A program made the position numbers and the translations under genes. A stretch of 64,000 nt of DNA, taken from Shewanella decolorationis S12 (GTDB lineage Bacteria > Pseudomonadota > Gammaproteobacteria > Enterobacterales > Shewanellaceae). The DNA is taken from positions 50,531 to 114,530 of the forward strand of contig NZ_AXZL01000053.1 in NCBI RefSeq assembly GCF_000485795.1. The letters are read 5' to 3'. The notes under the pieces are model-generated. The model was not told the DNA's origin. It saw only the letters and a list, made by a program, of their open reading frames with translations, and did no database searches. Below, piece by piece: positions 45,038 through 54,118 of this stretch. Within the stretch, counting starts at the first letter, position 1, and the number at the start of each line of letters is the position of its first letter.

Positions 45038-45063
45038 ATGGGGCTGTACACATGCAGCCCCAT
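45038..45063 (+). promoter_or_regulatory. Hairpin between tdh and glpE
   Basis: ATGGGGCTG (45038-45046) and CAGCCCCAT (45055-45063) form a perfect 9-bp stem with an 8-base loop, 20 bases after tdh. No T tract follows, so it may be an RNA stability or attenuation element rather than a terminator. Confidence 0.55.
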
Positions 45064-45115
45064 GTTGCACACTTATCCCATCGCTTATCCCTTTTCAGTT
45101 ATTTCAGGTTTTATT

Positions 45116-45421
45116 ATGTCTTCCTTTAAACACCTTAGCGTTAATCAATTAGTGCAAATGACCGAGTCAAAGCCAGTGCAAATCGTCGATATTCGCGATG
45201 GTCACAGCTTTAACAACGGCCACATTGATGGCGCATTTAATTTGAATAACGAGAATCTGGCGCACTTTATTGGCCAAGCGGATATGGACAGTCCTTTAGT
45301 GGTGGTTTGCTACCATGGCATCAGCAGCCAAAATGCCGCACAATACCTTTGTGAACAAGGCTTTGATGATGTCTATAGCCTAGATGGTGGCTTTAGCGCT
45401 TGGCATGAGGCCAATGCATGA
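45116..45421 (+). CDS. glpE: Thiosulfate sulfurtransferase GlpE
   Basis: 101 residues from the ATG at 45116. Single-domain rhodanese; the active-site loop CYHGISS contains the catalytic cysteine as in E. coli GlpE. VDIRDGHSFNNGHIDGAFNL is the CH2A motif region. Overlaps glpG by four bases (ATGA), the same pairing as in E. coli, but glpR and the glycerol genes are absent. Confidence 0.94.
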   Translation: MSSFKHLSVNQLVQMTESKPVQIVDIRDGHSFNNGHIDGAFNLNNENLAHFIGQADMDSPLVVVCYHGISSQNAAQYLCEQGFDDVYSLDGGFSAWHEANA

Positions 45422-46260
45422 TAGAGATTGGCAGACTCCCCAACAGCAGAGCCGCGCAGGCCTTTGTCGATTACCTCAAAGGTGAACAGATAGACTGCCA
45501 GATTCAGCCATTGCCGCAGGGAGTCGCTATTCTGGTTATCCGCGATCAAGATGCCGAGCAAGCCCGTAAAGAGTTCGCCCATTTTATCGCCCATCCTTAC
45601 GATAACAAATACTTACAAGCCTCGTGGGAGCATGGTGATACTCATACTAAGCTCGACTATGGCGCCCCTTCTTTACAGCTTTTTGCGCAATTTATCACAG
45701 GTGCAGGCCCAGTTACTCTTATCATCTTTGGCCTCTGTGTACTGATTTATGCCGCGATGAATTTAGGCTTCGGCGGCCCGGTTTATGAAACACTCTCCTA
45801 TTTCGGTGCGGTGCCTGACACCAATGTTAGTCAATTCTGGCGCGTGTTTACCCCAAGCCTGATGCACTTTTCGGCCATGCATATCATCTTCAACTTACTC
45901 TGGTGGTGGTATTTGGGTGGAAAAATCGAGACTCGCATAGGTACAGCCCCGCTGTTAATCCTGCTACTGGTCGCCGGTACTTTACCCAATGTCGTCCAAT
46001 ACTATGTTAGCGGCCCCAACTTTGGCGGGCTGTCGGGCGTAGTGTATGCCGTCGCCGGTTACACTTGGGTTATGGGGATCCGCAAACCCGCTGCGGGGAT
46101 AGGTTTACCGCCCTCCTACATGGGATTTATGTTGATTTGGCTGGTGTTAGGCTTTACGGACTTCTTAGGCGTGTCAGTAGCGAATGGCGCCCATATTGGC
46201 GGATTACTGATAGGTCTCGCCCAAGGCTGGTTCGATAGTCGCAGTAAAGTCACTCGCTAA
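45418..46260 (+). CDS. glpG: Rhomboid intramembrane serine protease
   Basis: 280 residues: a cytoplasmic N-terminal domain of about 85 residues, then six TM helices. The catalytic serine lies in GLSGVVYAVAGY and the catalytic histidine in NGAHIGGLLIG; HFSAMHIIFNLLWWWYLGG supplies the conserved histidine and asparagine of TM2. Cleaves membrane proteins within the bilayer. Coupled to glpE. Confidence 0.95.
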   Translation: MIEIGRLPNSRAAQAFVDYLKGEQIDCQIQPLPQGVAILVIRDQDAEQARKEFAHFIAHPYDNKYLQASWEHGDTHTKLDYGAPSLQLFAQFITGAGPVTLIIFGLCVLIYAAMNLGFGGPVYETLSYFGAVPDTNVSQFWRVFTPSLMHFSAMHIIFNLLWWWYLGGKIETRIGTAPLLILLLVAGTLPNVVQYYVSGPNFGGLSGVVYAVAGYTWVMGIRKPAAGIGLPPSYMGFMLIWLVLGFTDFLGVSVANGAHIGGLLIGLAQGWFDSRSKVTR

Positions 46261-46293
46261 CTCACCGCGATTGCTTCCATGCTCGATTAAAAA

Positions 46294-46321
46294 GCAGGGT
46301 AAGCCCAAAGGCTTACCCTGC
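46294..46321. terminator. Strong hairpin between glpG and elbB
   Basis: GCAGGGTAAGCC (46294-46305) and GGCTTACCCTGC (46310-46321) with a CAAA loop, a perfect 12-bp stem between convergent genes. Confidence 0.85.
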
Positions 46322-46336
46322 TGCATTTAGGCGCTG

Positions 46337-46993
46337 TTACTTGGCCAGCTCTAATACTTTGGCGACCAGCTTCTCGATGCCAGAGTGCGCCTCGGCAATG
46401 TTCCCCGCCAGCATATAAGCGGGTGTGCTGACAATCTTATTCGCCTCATCCACCACGATATCATGCACAGTCGCCGCCTGATGATGGCCGCCCATCAGAT
46501 TAAAGGCTGCTACCGTATCCACATCATTACCGATAGTGCCCTTAGCGCCGTGTCCATATAAACGCGGGATCATCATAGGCGCGATACAAATAAAGCCGAC
46601 AGGCTTTTTCGCTAGAATAAATTCATTAATAAAATCAGTAACGAGTGGATTCACTTCACACTCACTGCCATTAGTGGCGAAGTTACACAGATTTTTCGCC
46701 GCCCCAAATCCACCAAGGATAACCAGTGCATCGAAATCGGTAATATCGAGTTCGGTGGTTGCTTTTACTTCGCCACGGGCGATACGTGCCGATTCAACTA
46801 GCACATTTCGTGTCGCCGTCTTGTCTACTTCGCCCGTGAAGTGATTAACAACATGCATCTGATTGATATCAGGAGCAAAACATTGATATTGAGCCCCCGC
46901 TTTCGACAGAGATAATAACGTTAAAACCGATTCATGGATCTCTGTTCCATCGAAAACACCGCACCCACTGAGCAATACTGCGATTTTTTTCAT
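46337..46993 (-). CDS. elbB: ElbB-type glyoxalase III (DJ-1/PfpI family)
   Basis: 218 residues from the ATG at 46993, preceded by AAGGAT; the reading from 47065 is an extension without support. KIAVLLSGCGVFDGTEIHE is the ElbB signature, LILGGFGAAKNLC the central loop and GFICIAPMMI the nucleophile elbow with the reactive cysteine. E. coli ElbB is linked to isoprenoid synthesis and has weak glyoxalase activity. Monocistronic, divergent from polA. Confidence 0.93.
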   Translation of the reverse strand: MKKIAVLLSGCGVFDGTEIHESVLTLLSLSKAGAQYQCFAPDINQMHVVNHFTGEVDKTATRNVLVESARIARGEVKATTELDITDFDALVILGGFGAAKNLCNFATNGSECEVNPLVTDFINEFILAKKPVGFICIAPMMIPRLYGHGAKGTIGNDVDTVAAFNLMGGHHQAATVHDIVVDEANKIVSTPAYMLAGNIAEAHSGIEKLVAKVLELAK

Positions 46994-47378
46994 TATAAAT
47001 ATCCTTCTTATGTCATTTGGTTTTAACAAACTGTAAACAAAATGGTTGATCTGCTTAAAAATCATGCTAACTTAGTTCGTCGAATCTAAGGGTCGGTGAA
47101 AATTAACGCAGCCTTTAGGTATTTTACGGAGTCAAGAAAAAATCCACAAATCAGGAAGATTTTTCAAGAAACAGTATTGAACTCACACAAATATTTTAAA
47201 AATATAAAAATCAACAACTTAAAAATATCGCACCAAGCCGTAAACATCGCCATTATTCACAGTTGACTTTTTCACTCACAGAGTTATCCACAGGCTGAGA
47301 GTCAATTTGCCGTGGCTGAAATACCGTATCTGTGGCATGCTTACCGCCATCTAAGTCATCGATAAACGAAAATTACTT
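46994..47378. promoter_or_regulatory. Divergent elbB-polA promoter region with a DnaA box
   Basis: About 385 bases without a gene. A perfect DnaA box TTATCCACA lies at 47284-47292, about 87 bases before polA, downstream of a TTGACT hexamer (47263-47268). AT-rich runs occupy 47100-47230. DnaA control of polA has been described in E. coli; here it is only suggested. Confidence 0.45.
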
Positions 47379-50147
47379 ATGCCTACCATAGCCAATAACC
47401 CACTTGTCCTTGTGGATGGATCTTCTTATTTATATCGCGCCTATTATGCGCCTCCTCACCTGACAAACTCAAAGGGCGAAGCTACTGGTGCTGTTTATGG
47501 CGTAGTGAATATGCTTCGCAGTTTATTAAGCCGTTATCAACCTAGCCATATCGCTGTGGTGTTCGACGCTAAAGGCAAAACCTTCCGTAATGACTTATAT
47601 GAAGAATACAAGGCGCATCGCCCACCTATGCCGGATGACCTGCGCTCACAAATTGAACCACTACACCGTATTATCCGTGCCTTAGGCCTGCCCTTAATCT
47701 CTATTCCTGGTGTTGAGGCGGACGATGTTATCGGCACAATCGCTCGCCAAGCGAGCCGCGAAAACCGCGCCGTACTCATCAGCACTGGTGATAAAGATAT
47801 GGCGCAGCTGGTTGATGAAAATATCACGCTGATCAACACCATGACAGATACCATCATGGGCCCTGAAGAGGTTGCGGCTAAATATGGTGTTGGTCCAGAC
47901 AGAATTATCGATTTCTTGGCGCTGATGGGCGACAAGGCAGATAACATTCCCGGTTTACCCGGCGTAGGCGAAAAAACCGCATTAGCCATGCTCACAGGGG
48001 CGGGCAGTGTCGCCAATTTGCTTGCAGAGCCCGAAAAAGTCACCGAATTAGGCTTTAGGGGCGCAAAAACCATGGCGGCGAAAATCATCGACAATGCCGA
48101 CATGCTAAAACTGTCCTATGAGCTTGCCACCATTAAAACCGATGTTGAGCTCGAACAAGATTGGCATGAACTCGAAGCCAAACCCGCTGACAGGGATGAG
48201 CTGATCAAATGCTATGGCGAAATGGAATTTAAACGCTGGCTTGCCGAAGTCTTAGATAATAAGGCGCCAACGACGGCCGCAGCAAAAGTCGAAACGACCG
48301 AACCCCAAGAAGAATCAGCGCCCAGCGTCACGATTGAAACCCAATACGATACGATTCTGACCGAAGCTCAGCTCGATGAGTGGATTGCCAAACTCAAGCA
48401 AGCGCCATTAATGGCCGTAGATACCGAGACCACCAGCCTCGACTATATGGTTGCGGAATTGGTTGGCCTGTCCTTTGCTGTTGAAGCGGGTAAAGCCGCC
48501 TATCTGCCCTTAGCCCACGATTATGTTGGCGCGCCTCAACAATTAGACAAGCAAACCGCTCTCGAAAAACTGCGCCCGATACTCGAAGACGCCAAGATCA
48601 AAAAAGTCGGTCAAAACCTGAAATATGATATCAGCGTATTGGCCAATGCAGGCATACAACTCCAAGGTGTGGTATTCGACACTATGCTCGAATCCTATGT
48701 GTTTAACTCGGTAGCATCACGCCATGATATGGATGGGTTGGCGCTTAAATACCTAGGCCATAAAAATATCGCCTTTGAAGATATCGCAGGTAAAGGTGCT
48801 AAACAGCTGACCTTCAACCAAATTCCGTTAGAAACAGCAGCGCCCTATGCGGCGGAAGATGCCGATATTACCCTACGCCTACATCAACATTTGTGGCTAA
48901 GACTCGAAAAAGAGACCGAATTAGCCTCAGTCTTTACCGATATTGAACTGCCGCTGATCCAAATACTGTCCGATATTGAACGCCAAGGTGTGTTTATCGA
49001 TAGTATGTTGCTCGGCCAACAGAGTGATGAACTTGCCCGTAAAATCGATGAGTTAGAAACAAAAGCTTATGATATTGCAGGTGAAAAATTCAATTTAAGC
49101 TCACCAAAGCAACTACAAGTGCTGTTTTTTGAAAAGCTGGGTTATCCGGTCATCAAAAAAACCCCTAAGGGCGCCCCCTCTACCGCGGAAGAAGTACTGG
49201 TTGAGTTGGCATTGGATTTCCCTCTGCCTAAAGTGATCCTTGAGCATAGAAGCCTAACCAAGCTAAAGAGTACTTACACCGACAAGCTCCCTCTAATGGT
49301 GAACGCGAAAACGGGTCGGGTACACACAAGCTACCATCAGGCCAACGCCGCAACGGGGCGTTTGTCCTCGAGCGAACCAAACCTACAGAATATTCCTATC
49401 CGCACCGAGGAAGGTCGTCGTATTCGCCAAGCCTTTATTGCGCCTCAAGGACGTAAGATTTTGGCCGCCGACTATTCGCAGATTGAATTACGGATCATGG
49501 CGCATTTATCCCAAGATGCGGGCTTACTCAAAGCCTTCGCTGAAGGTAAAGACATTCACAGAGCCACCGCCGCCGAAGTATTTGGCACCGACTTTGACAG
49601 CGTCACCTCGGAGCAGCGTCGCCGCGCCAAAGCCGTTAACTTTGGCCTTATCTATGGCATGTCCGCCTTTGGATTGGCGCGTCAGCTCGACATTCCCCGC
49701 AACGAGGCACAAACTTACATCGACACTTACTTCGCTCGCTATCCAGGCGTATTAAGGTATATGGAAGAAACACGAGCCAGTGCAGCAGAACTTGGCTATG
49801 TCTCTACGTTATTTGGGCGCCGCCTGTATTTACCCGAAATTCGCGACCGCAATGCAATGCGCCGCCAAGCAGCAGAAAGAGCCGCGATTAACGCCCCAAT
49901 GCAAGGCACCGCCGCGGATATCATTAAAAAAGCCATGATCAGCATTGCCGATTGGATAAAAACCGATACCCAAGGTGAAATCGCAATGATCATGCAAGTC
50001 CACGACGAATTAGTATTCGAAGTCGATGCAGATAAAGCCGAAACACTCAAGCTCAAGGTGTGTGAACTTATGGCAAAAGCAGCCAATCTGGATGTGGAAC
50101 TTCTGGCAGAAGCTGGTATTGGCGATAACTGGGACCAAGCCCACTAG
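47379..50147 (+). CDS. polA: DNA polymerase I
   Basis: 922 residues with three domains. 5'-3' exonuclease: [37 protein letters not shown]. 3'-5' exonuclease, residues about 320-520, with intact acids ([30 protein letters not shown]). Polymerase: motif [13 protein letters not shown], motif [17 protein letters not shown], motif [10 protein letters not shown]. Complete. Fills gaps and processes Okazaki fragments. Upstream of spf and engB as in many gammaproteobacteria. Confidence 0.98.
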   Translation: MPTIANNPLVLVDGSSYLYRAYYAPPHLTNSKGEATGAVYGVVNMLRSLLSRYQPSHIAVVFDAKGKTFRNDLYEEYKAHRPPMPDDLRSQIEPLHRIIRALGLPLISIPGVEADDVIGTIARQASRENRAVLISTGDKDMAQLVDENITLINTMTDTIMGPEEVAAKYGVGPDRIIDFLALMGDKADNIPGLPGVGEKTALAMLTGAGSVANLLAEPEKVTELGFRGAKTMAAKIIDNADMLKLSYELATIKTDVELEQDWHELEAKPADRDELIKCYGEMEFKRWLAEVLDNKAPTTAAAKVETTEPQEESAPSVTIETQYDTILTEAQLDEWIAKLKQAPLMAVDTETTSLDYMVAELVGLSFAVEAGKAAYLPLAHDYVGAPQQLDKQTALEKLRPILEDAKIKKVGQNLKYDISVLANAGIQLQGVVFDTMLESYVFNSVASRHDMDGLALKYLGHKNIAFEDIAGKGAKQLTFNQIPLETAAPYAAEDADITLRLHQHLWLRLEKETELASVFTDIELPLIQILSDIERQGVFIDSMLLGQQSDELARKIDELETKAYDIAGEKFNLSSPKQLQVLFFEKLGYPVIKKTPKGAPSTAEEVLVELALDFPLPKVILEHRSLTKLKSTYTDKLPLMVNAKTGRVHTSYHQANAATGRLSSSEPNLQNIPIRTEEGRRIRQAFIAPQGRKILAADYSQIELRIMAHLSQDAGLLKAFAEGKDIHRATAAEVFGTDFDSVTSEQRRRAKAVNFGLIYGMSAFGLARQLDIPRNEAQTYIDTYFARYPGVLRYMEETRASAAELGYVSTLFGRRLYLPEIRDRNAMRRQAAERAAINAPMQGTAADIIKKAMISIADWIKTDTQGEIAMIMQVHDELVFEVDADKAETLKLKVCELMAKAANLDVELLAEAGIGDNWDQAH

Positions 50148-50196
50148 CATTCAAACGCTAGACTTTAACTTCTAACACTCGTTGCTGACTCGTACT

Positions 50197-50224
50197 AAGG
50201 CTCATTCTTTACAGGATGGGCCTT
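50197..50224 (+). terminator. Possible polA terminator
   Basis: AAGGCTCAT (50197-50205) pairs with ATGGGCCTT (50216-50224), nine pairs including one G-U, followed by TATATTT. A weak intrinsic terminator 50 bases after polA. Confidence 0.5.
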
Positions 50225-50713
50225 TATATTTGGTGCAACTCTTAGGTGTCGCAAAAATCAACGCTGCAGAGAACAAGATGAGGAAAGGTTGTTTACTCAG
50301 GCGAATCCCCTGATGGCTCCCCCCTCAAGAGCGGGAAGCAGCATTTGACTCACCGTACAATGCACCCCGTCACTAATGCATCCCTCCTCAATTCTCACAG
50401 CTTCAACACCGCTATAAGCACAACCAGCTATCCGCGTGACACTCCATACAAGCCTAAACAATCGTTCGCTGATGGATACAACCAAGAACAATCACCAAAA
50501 TAGAGTAAAAACATTAAATCTGAAGAATTGATCAGTTCTGTACTAAAAATACGGTCAATTTAGCGAAATCAGTGGTTTAAATGTCTTTTGTGAAAATATT
50601 AGATCAAACACAGCTGGTTTTTTCACCTAAAACTTGAGATCTACCGCACACAATTATCACTTTTTCAAAAAAACTGTTTTCCATTTAGAGATAAATAGCG
50701 TATTATTCACTGC
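50225..50713. other. Intergenic stretch between polA and spf
   Basis: About 490 bases. A 64-codon reading frame on the minus strand (50297-50491) has no ribosome site or recognisable protein character. The last 150 bases are AT-rich and should contain the spf promoter and its regulatory sites. Nothing else supported. Confidence 0.4.
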
Positions 50714-50819
50714 GTAGGGTACAGAGGTTAAGATGTTCTATCTTTCAGACCTTTATTTCACTTATAGTGACGAGCCAAATTCTGGCGCCCCAGCAACTTG
50801 TTTGCTGGGGCTTTTTTTT
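50714..50819 (+). ncRNA. spf: Spot 42 small RNA
   Basis: Begins GTAGGGTACAGAGGTTAAGA and continues with TGTTCTATCTTTCAGACCTTT, almost base for base the conserved 5' part of E. coli Spot 42, and ends in a terminator: GCCCCAGCAA (50787-50796) / TTGCTGGGGC (50802-50811) plus eight T. TATTAT at 50701-50706 sits seven bases before the first base. Position between polA and engB is the same as in E. coli. Spot 42 is an Hfq-dependent regulator of carbon metabolism, repressed by CRP-cAMP in E. coli. Confidence 0.97.
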
Positions 50820-50913
50820 GCTCTTTTTTCAGTCTAGGGATGATTTCAACAAAGGCGAGTAAATTTTAGAGTATTTACTTTAATAAAAGGTAAATTCGAT
50901 GTATGCTGTCTTC

Positions 50914-51023
50914 ATTGAGAACCATTGAAGGTAATTTGATGGTGCTTGAGTCTTGTTGAATTTAGCTTCTCCCCAAAAGAGCTAAAATTTTGGCCGGTGA
51001 CTAATGTTATCGGCTATTTTTTT
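50914..51023 (+). ncRNA. Candidate second small RNA downstream of spf
   Basis: A stand-alone plus-strand unit with no ORF, bounded by a possible promoter (TTTAAT 50879-50884, 17-base spacer, TATGCT 50902-50907) and an intrinsic terminator: GCCGGTGAC (50993-51001), loop TAAT, GTTATCGGC (51006-51014), then TATTTTTTT. A second hairpin (TTTAGCT/AGCTAAA, about 50960-50987) lies inside. The next gene, engB, is on the other strand, so the terminator does not belong to it. A separate RNA near spf has been reported in Aliivibrio; identity with that RNA is not claimed. Confidence 0.5.
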
Positions 51024-51121
51024 GCCCAAAATTTACAGGGTGAAATAGATGTTTTATAAGGGGATATTGCAGGGGAAGATGGCCGAATGCGCTAGTGGCA
51101 TCCGACCATAAAGCAAAAGGC

Positions 51122-51781
51122 TTACTCAGCGTCGTCTTGGTTTTCTAACTCATCGGCCAACCATTGCGGATGACACCATTCATTTAGAATACTCAGCACT
51201 TTAGGTTTGCCCGTGCCCTTGAGCGCAGAAAAAGGCTCAACCTGTACCCAATCACCAAACTCAACCAGCGCTTTACGCACTTCGTTCACGGTTTTCATCT
51301 TCGCGCTTTGCGCCAATTTATCGGACTTAGTCAGTAATGCGAGTACTGGAATTTCACTCGCAACCGCCCATTCGATCATCTGCATATCCAAATCTTTCAA
51401 CGGATGACGAATATCCATCAATACCACAACGCCACTTAAGCACGCACGCTTCTGCAAATATTCGCCGAGGGATTGTTGCCACTTTAATTTCATGGCTAGA
51501 GGCACTTGGGCAAAGCCGTAACCCGGTAAATCGACTAATCGGCGCTGCGTATCGAGTTCAAATACGTTAATTAGCTGAGTGCGCCCCGGGGTTTTACTGG
51601 TACGCGCTAAGTTTTTCTGCTCAGTTAATGCATTGAGTGCACTCGATTTTCCGGCATTAGAGCGACCAGCAAAAGCAATCTCAACACCAACGTCGCCGGG
51701 CAGATATTGATCCAAATGTGCAATGTCAGGTGCACTGATTAAAAACTTCGCCCTGCGAAAATCTATATGAGATTCAGTCAC
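51122..51781 (-). CDS. engB: Ribosome biogenesis GTPase EngB (YsxC/YihA)
   Basis: 219 residues. G1 [16 protein letters not shown]2 region [14 protein letters not shown]3 [11 protein letters not shown] and G4 LTKSDKL are complete. Acts late in assembly of the 50S subunit. Conserved neighbour of polA/spf. Divergent from the cytochrome c4 gene. Confidence 0.97.
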   Translation of the reverse strand: MTESHIDFRRAKFLISAPDIAHLDQYLPGDVGVEIAFAGRSNAGKSSALNALTEQKNLARTSKTPGRTQLINVFELDTQRRLVDLPGYGFAQVPLAMKLKWQQSLGEYLQKRACLSGVVVLMDIRHPLKDLDMQMIEWAVASEIPVLALLTKSDKLAQSAKMKTVNEVRKALVEFGDWVQVEPFSALKGTGKPKVLSILNEWCHPQWLADELENQDDAE

Positions 51782-51950
51782 TATTTACTCCAATATATTT
51801 ACTGCGCAATACCATAATTTATGAAGAATTGCTTACTTTTCCACGTTTTCGTGTAAAATATTACCCCGATCACATTAAACATATTTTACCACGCTTGCGG
51901 GTCACCCTAGTAAGCTCAGGATAATAATCTTAACCAGAAGTTGGAACGCC

Positions 51951-52574
51951 ATGAAAAAGTTAGCTCTTGCGCTGTCTGTTGTAGTTGCCGCCATATCTTC
52001 ACCTGCGATTGCTGAAGGTAATGCTGAAGCGGGAAAAACTAAAGTTATCGTTTGTTCTGCCTGTCACGGCATGGACGGTAACAGTATGATCGATATGTAC
52101 CCTAAGCTTGCGGGCCAACACGCCACATACCTCCAAAAGCAACTACATGATTTCCGTAGTGCGGCGCAATCTGGCGGTAAAGATGGTCGTATGGATCCTA
52201 TCATGAGTGGTATGGCAATGCCTCTAAGCGATCAAGATATTCTTGATATCAGCGCTTATTTCTCTAGCCAAGCAATCCAAGTTGCTGAAGCGAAAGATGT
52301 TCCTGAGCTAGGTGCAAAACTTTACAAAGGTGGCGATGTATCACGCGGCATCACAGCTTGTATGGCATGTCATGGTCCAGATGCTAAAGGTGCTGAATCA
52401 GCTGGTTTCCCAGCATTAGCCGGTCAACACGCTAACTACATCAAGATCCAACTGACTAAGTTCCGTGATGCAGGTCGCCACAACGATCTCAACGGCATGA
52501 TGCAAGATGTCGCGAAAAAGTTAAGCGACAGTGATATCGAAGCATTATCTAAGTACATTGCTAACCTGAAATAG
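51951..52574 (+). CDS. Cytochrome c4, dihaem periplasmic electron carrier
   Basis: 207 residues: a signal peptide (MKKLALALSVVVAAISSPAIA) and two class I c-type haem domains, with CSACH near residue 37 and CMACH near residue 140, each followed by a distal methionine region (MSGMAMPLSDQDI and MMQDVAKKLSD). This is the cytochrome c4 layout, which passes electrons from the bc1 complex to cbb3-type oxidases. The number of haem motifs and length are standard. A 16-bp stem terminator follows. Confidence 0.95.
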   Translation: MKKLALALSVVVAAISSPAIAEGNAEAGKTKVIVCSACHGMDGNSMIDMYPKLAGQHATYLQKQLHDFRSAAQSGGKDGRMDPIMSGMAMPLSDQDILDISAYFSSQAIQVAEAKDVPELGAKLYKGGDVSRGITACMACHGPDAKGAESAGFPALAGQHANYIKIQLTKFRDAGRHNDLNGMMQDVAKKLSDSDIEALSKYIANLK

Positions 52575-52580
52575 GTTTTA

Positions 52581-52618
52581 GCGATAAAAAAGGGTGCACT
52601 GTCACCCTTTTTTATCGC
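52581..52618. terminator. Strong terminator after cytochrome c4
   Basis: A 16-bp perfect stem (GCGATAAAAAAGGGTG and its complement) with the loop CACTGT; the T-rich arm allows termination on the plus strand. Confidence 0.92.
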
Positions 52619-52623
52619 CACAA

Positions 52624-52643
52624 AGTTTACGTTAACGTAAACT
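52624..52643. promoter_or_regulatory. Perfect 20-bp palindrome (operator-like)
   Basis: AGTTTACGTTAACGTAAACT reads the same on both strands and lies 15 bases upstream of a near-consensus promoter. The ACGTNNACGT core resembles, from memory, operators of the MerR-family LiuR regulator; this is unverified. Confidence 0.6.
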
Positions 52644-52658
52644 GATAAAGATTCATGC

Positions 52659-52687
52659 TTGACATAGATCACAGATTTGGGTTTAAT
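52659..52687 (+). promoter_or_regulatory. Near-consensus sigma70 promoter
   Basis: TTGACA (52659-52664), a 17-base spacer and TTTAAT (52682-52687). It would start transcription near 52694, but no ORF follows on this strand; it may give a longer form of the downstream csrB transcript or a separate RNA. Confidence 0.6.
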
Positions 52688-52872
52688 AAGCCCCGTACCG
52701 AGATAAACCCATCTGTTTGTACAAATAAATTAATAATAACTTGCAGATTTCGGTATAATTAACATTCAAGATATAAGAATAAAGACTCTCAATAACAATA
52801 ATATAACTAAGACCACTCTCTAATAATAATAAGAGCAGTGATTTCGCCTTGAAATCCCGGTCAGTACATTTT

Positions 52873-52890
52873 TGTAAGGGATGGCCGATA
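52873..52890 (+). promoter_or_regulatory. UvrY/GacA-type box upstream of csrB
   Basis: TGTAAGGGATGGCCGATA matches TGTAAG-NN-AT-NN-CTTACA at 11 of 14 fixed positions, with a perfect left half. It lies about 58 bases before the inferred csrB start, where the response regulator of the BarA/UvrY system normally binds. Confidence 0.6.
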
Positions 52891-52930
52891 ACGCCAATTT
52901 GCGATAAGCAAATCGCCTTACACTCAGGGT

Positions 52931-53300
52931 AACTTGCCCCATCAGGACACAGTTTGAATGATTCAAACTGTAGCAAAGGAAGCTAATAGCTTTGGATGCA
53001 CTGGCTGGAAGCTTGTTATCACTGGAAGGTACTTCAAGCAACATGGATGGTTAACTTAATGTCATTGATGACGCTGTAATAAAGATGTGTCTTGAGACCA
53101 TCTACGGAAACTGTGGTCTGGATGGCAACAGAAACTAATTAAGTGTCTGGAAGACCGATAACTAAAATGATGCAGGGAAAGCAGTAAAAAAAAGAAGGAT
53201 ACCGACCGGGAAAGTCGCATAGCAAGTAAGGATACTTGGAATCAGAATAGGGTGCAAAATGCACCGTTTGTAAGGCGGCAGTTTAACTGCCGCCTTTTTT
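52931..53300 (+). ncRNA. csrB: CsrB-type small RNA (CsrA-sequestering)
   Basis: No ORF fits this stretch, but it holds 14 GGA triplets on the plus strand in 370 bases, far above chance. Several sit in hairpin loops: AGACCA-TGGTCT (53095-53119) around a GGA, and GTCT-GGA-AGAC near 53146. A 10-bp stem (52950-52970) lies near the 5' end. It ends in GGCGGCAG-TTTAA-CTGCCGCC plus six T (53274-53300). This is the layout of CsrB/RsmZ RNAs that bind many CsrA dimers. The 5' end is inferred from TACACT (52919-52924) and the upstream UvrY-type box. Confidence 0.85.
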
Positions 53301-53397
53301 CTTTGTGATTCTCCACCAGCATACATCCAGCACCGAAAGTGCACTTCCGCAATATAATTGTTACAATCAAGACCTTAATACTTTTCTAGTTGACTCA

Positions 53398-54036
53398 ATG
53401 CGCAGATGTCCCCTTTGTCATAGCACGCAAACACTGTTGCTCCTTCAGGACAAGAAACGGTGTTTTTATGTTTGCCAGACATGCGGACTCACCTTTGCCG
53501 ACGCAAATAGCCATCTTCCTCCCGCGGCAGAAAAACAACGTTATGGCCGTTCGCGGATTGCCGCCAAACAGCGCCAACTCTCGCAATTTATTTTACCGCT
53601 ACTGACACAAATACAATTGCAGCAAAAAGGGAGCCTCACGGGCTTAAATTTTGGACGCGTGTTAGATCAAACCAGTCTGGCGACCATTGAATCGGCGGGA
53701 CACACTTTCAAGCAGTATGATCCTTTCTTCGCGCCCGACCACGAAACACTTAAGCAAGAATATGATTTTATTTGTTGCTACCGAGTCTTTGAGCATTTTC
53801 AGCACCCCAGTAGAGAATGGAGTTTACTGACCCGTTTACTCAAATCGGGGGGCTGGTTAGCGATTAGCACACCCTTATTAATTGATTTAGAAGGCTTTGC
53901 TAAATGGCATTATAAAAACAATCTCACTCACGTGAGTTTTTACCAAAGACAAACCTTTGAATACCTAGCGAGTAATAGCGATTTTGAACTATTATTTGCC
54001 GCGAAAGACCTCGTTTTGATGCAAAAAACATCATAA
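53398..54036 (+). CDS. Methyltransferase-like protein with N-terminal zinc-ribbon cysteines
   Basis: 212 residues from the ATG at 53398; no strong ribosome site is seen, and the GTG at 53305 lies in the csrB terminator so is unlikely. The N-terminus has two CxxC pairs (CPLCHSTQ, CQTCGLTF), a zinc ribbon. The rest follows a class I SAM methyltransferase outline: a degenerate motif I (GLNFGRVLDQTSL), YDFICCYRVFEHFQHP and LLKSGGWLAISTPL. The missing G-x-G in motif I makes activity uncertain. Substrate unknown. Confidence 0.8.
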   Translation: MRRCPLCHSTQTLLLLQDKKRCFYVCQTCGLTFADANSHLPPAAEKQRYGRSRIAAKQRQLSQFILPLLTQIQLQQKGSLTGLNFGRVLDQTSLATIESAGHTFKQYDPFFAPDHETLKQEYDFICCYRVFEHFQHPSREWSLLTRLLKSGGWLAISTPLLIDLEGFAKWHYKNNLTHVSFYQRQTFEYLASNSDFELLFAAKDLVLMQKTS

Positions 54037-54118
54037 TCTGGTATAACAGCCGACCGAATTTAGTACCGAGTCGATCCCGTATCGGCTAGGCCACACGTTG
54101 TAAACAATTGAGAAAATC

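Noticed and set aside
50297..50491. 64-codon minus-strand frame between polA and spf
   Set aside because: No ribosome site, no recognisable domain and no neighbour on that strand.
51060..51115. tRNA-like or terminator hairpin downstream of engB
   Set aside because: The arms have mismatches, there is no T tract on the minus strand, and no cloverleaf can be drawn.
52683..52976. 97-codon minus-strand reading frame before csrB
   Set aside because: Sequence is unlike a real protein (runs of Leu/Ser/Tyr from AT-rich DNA), no ribosome site, and it lies on the strand opposite a structured RNA.
53305..53397. Earlier GTG start for the methyltransferase-like gene
   Set aside because: It begins inside the csrB terminator region and the added residues have no domain character.
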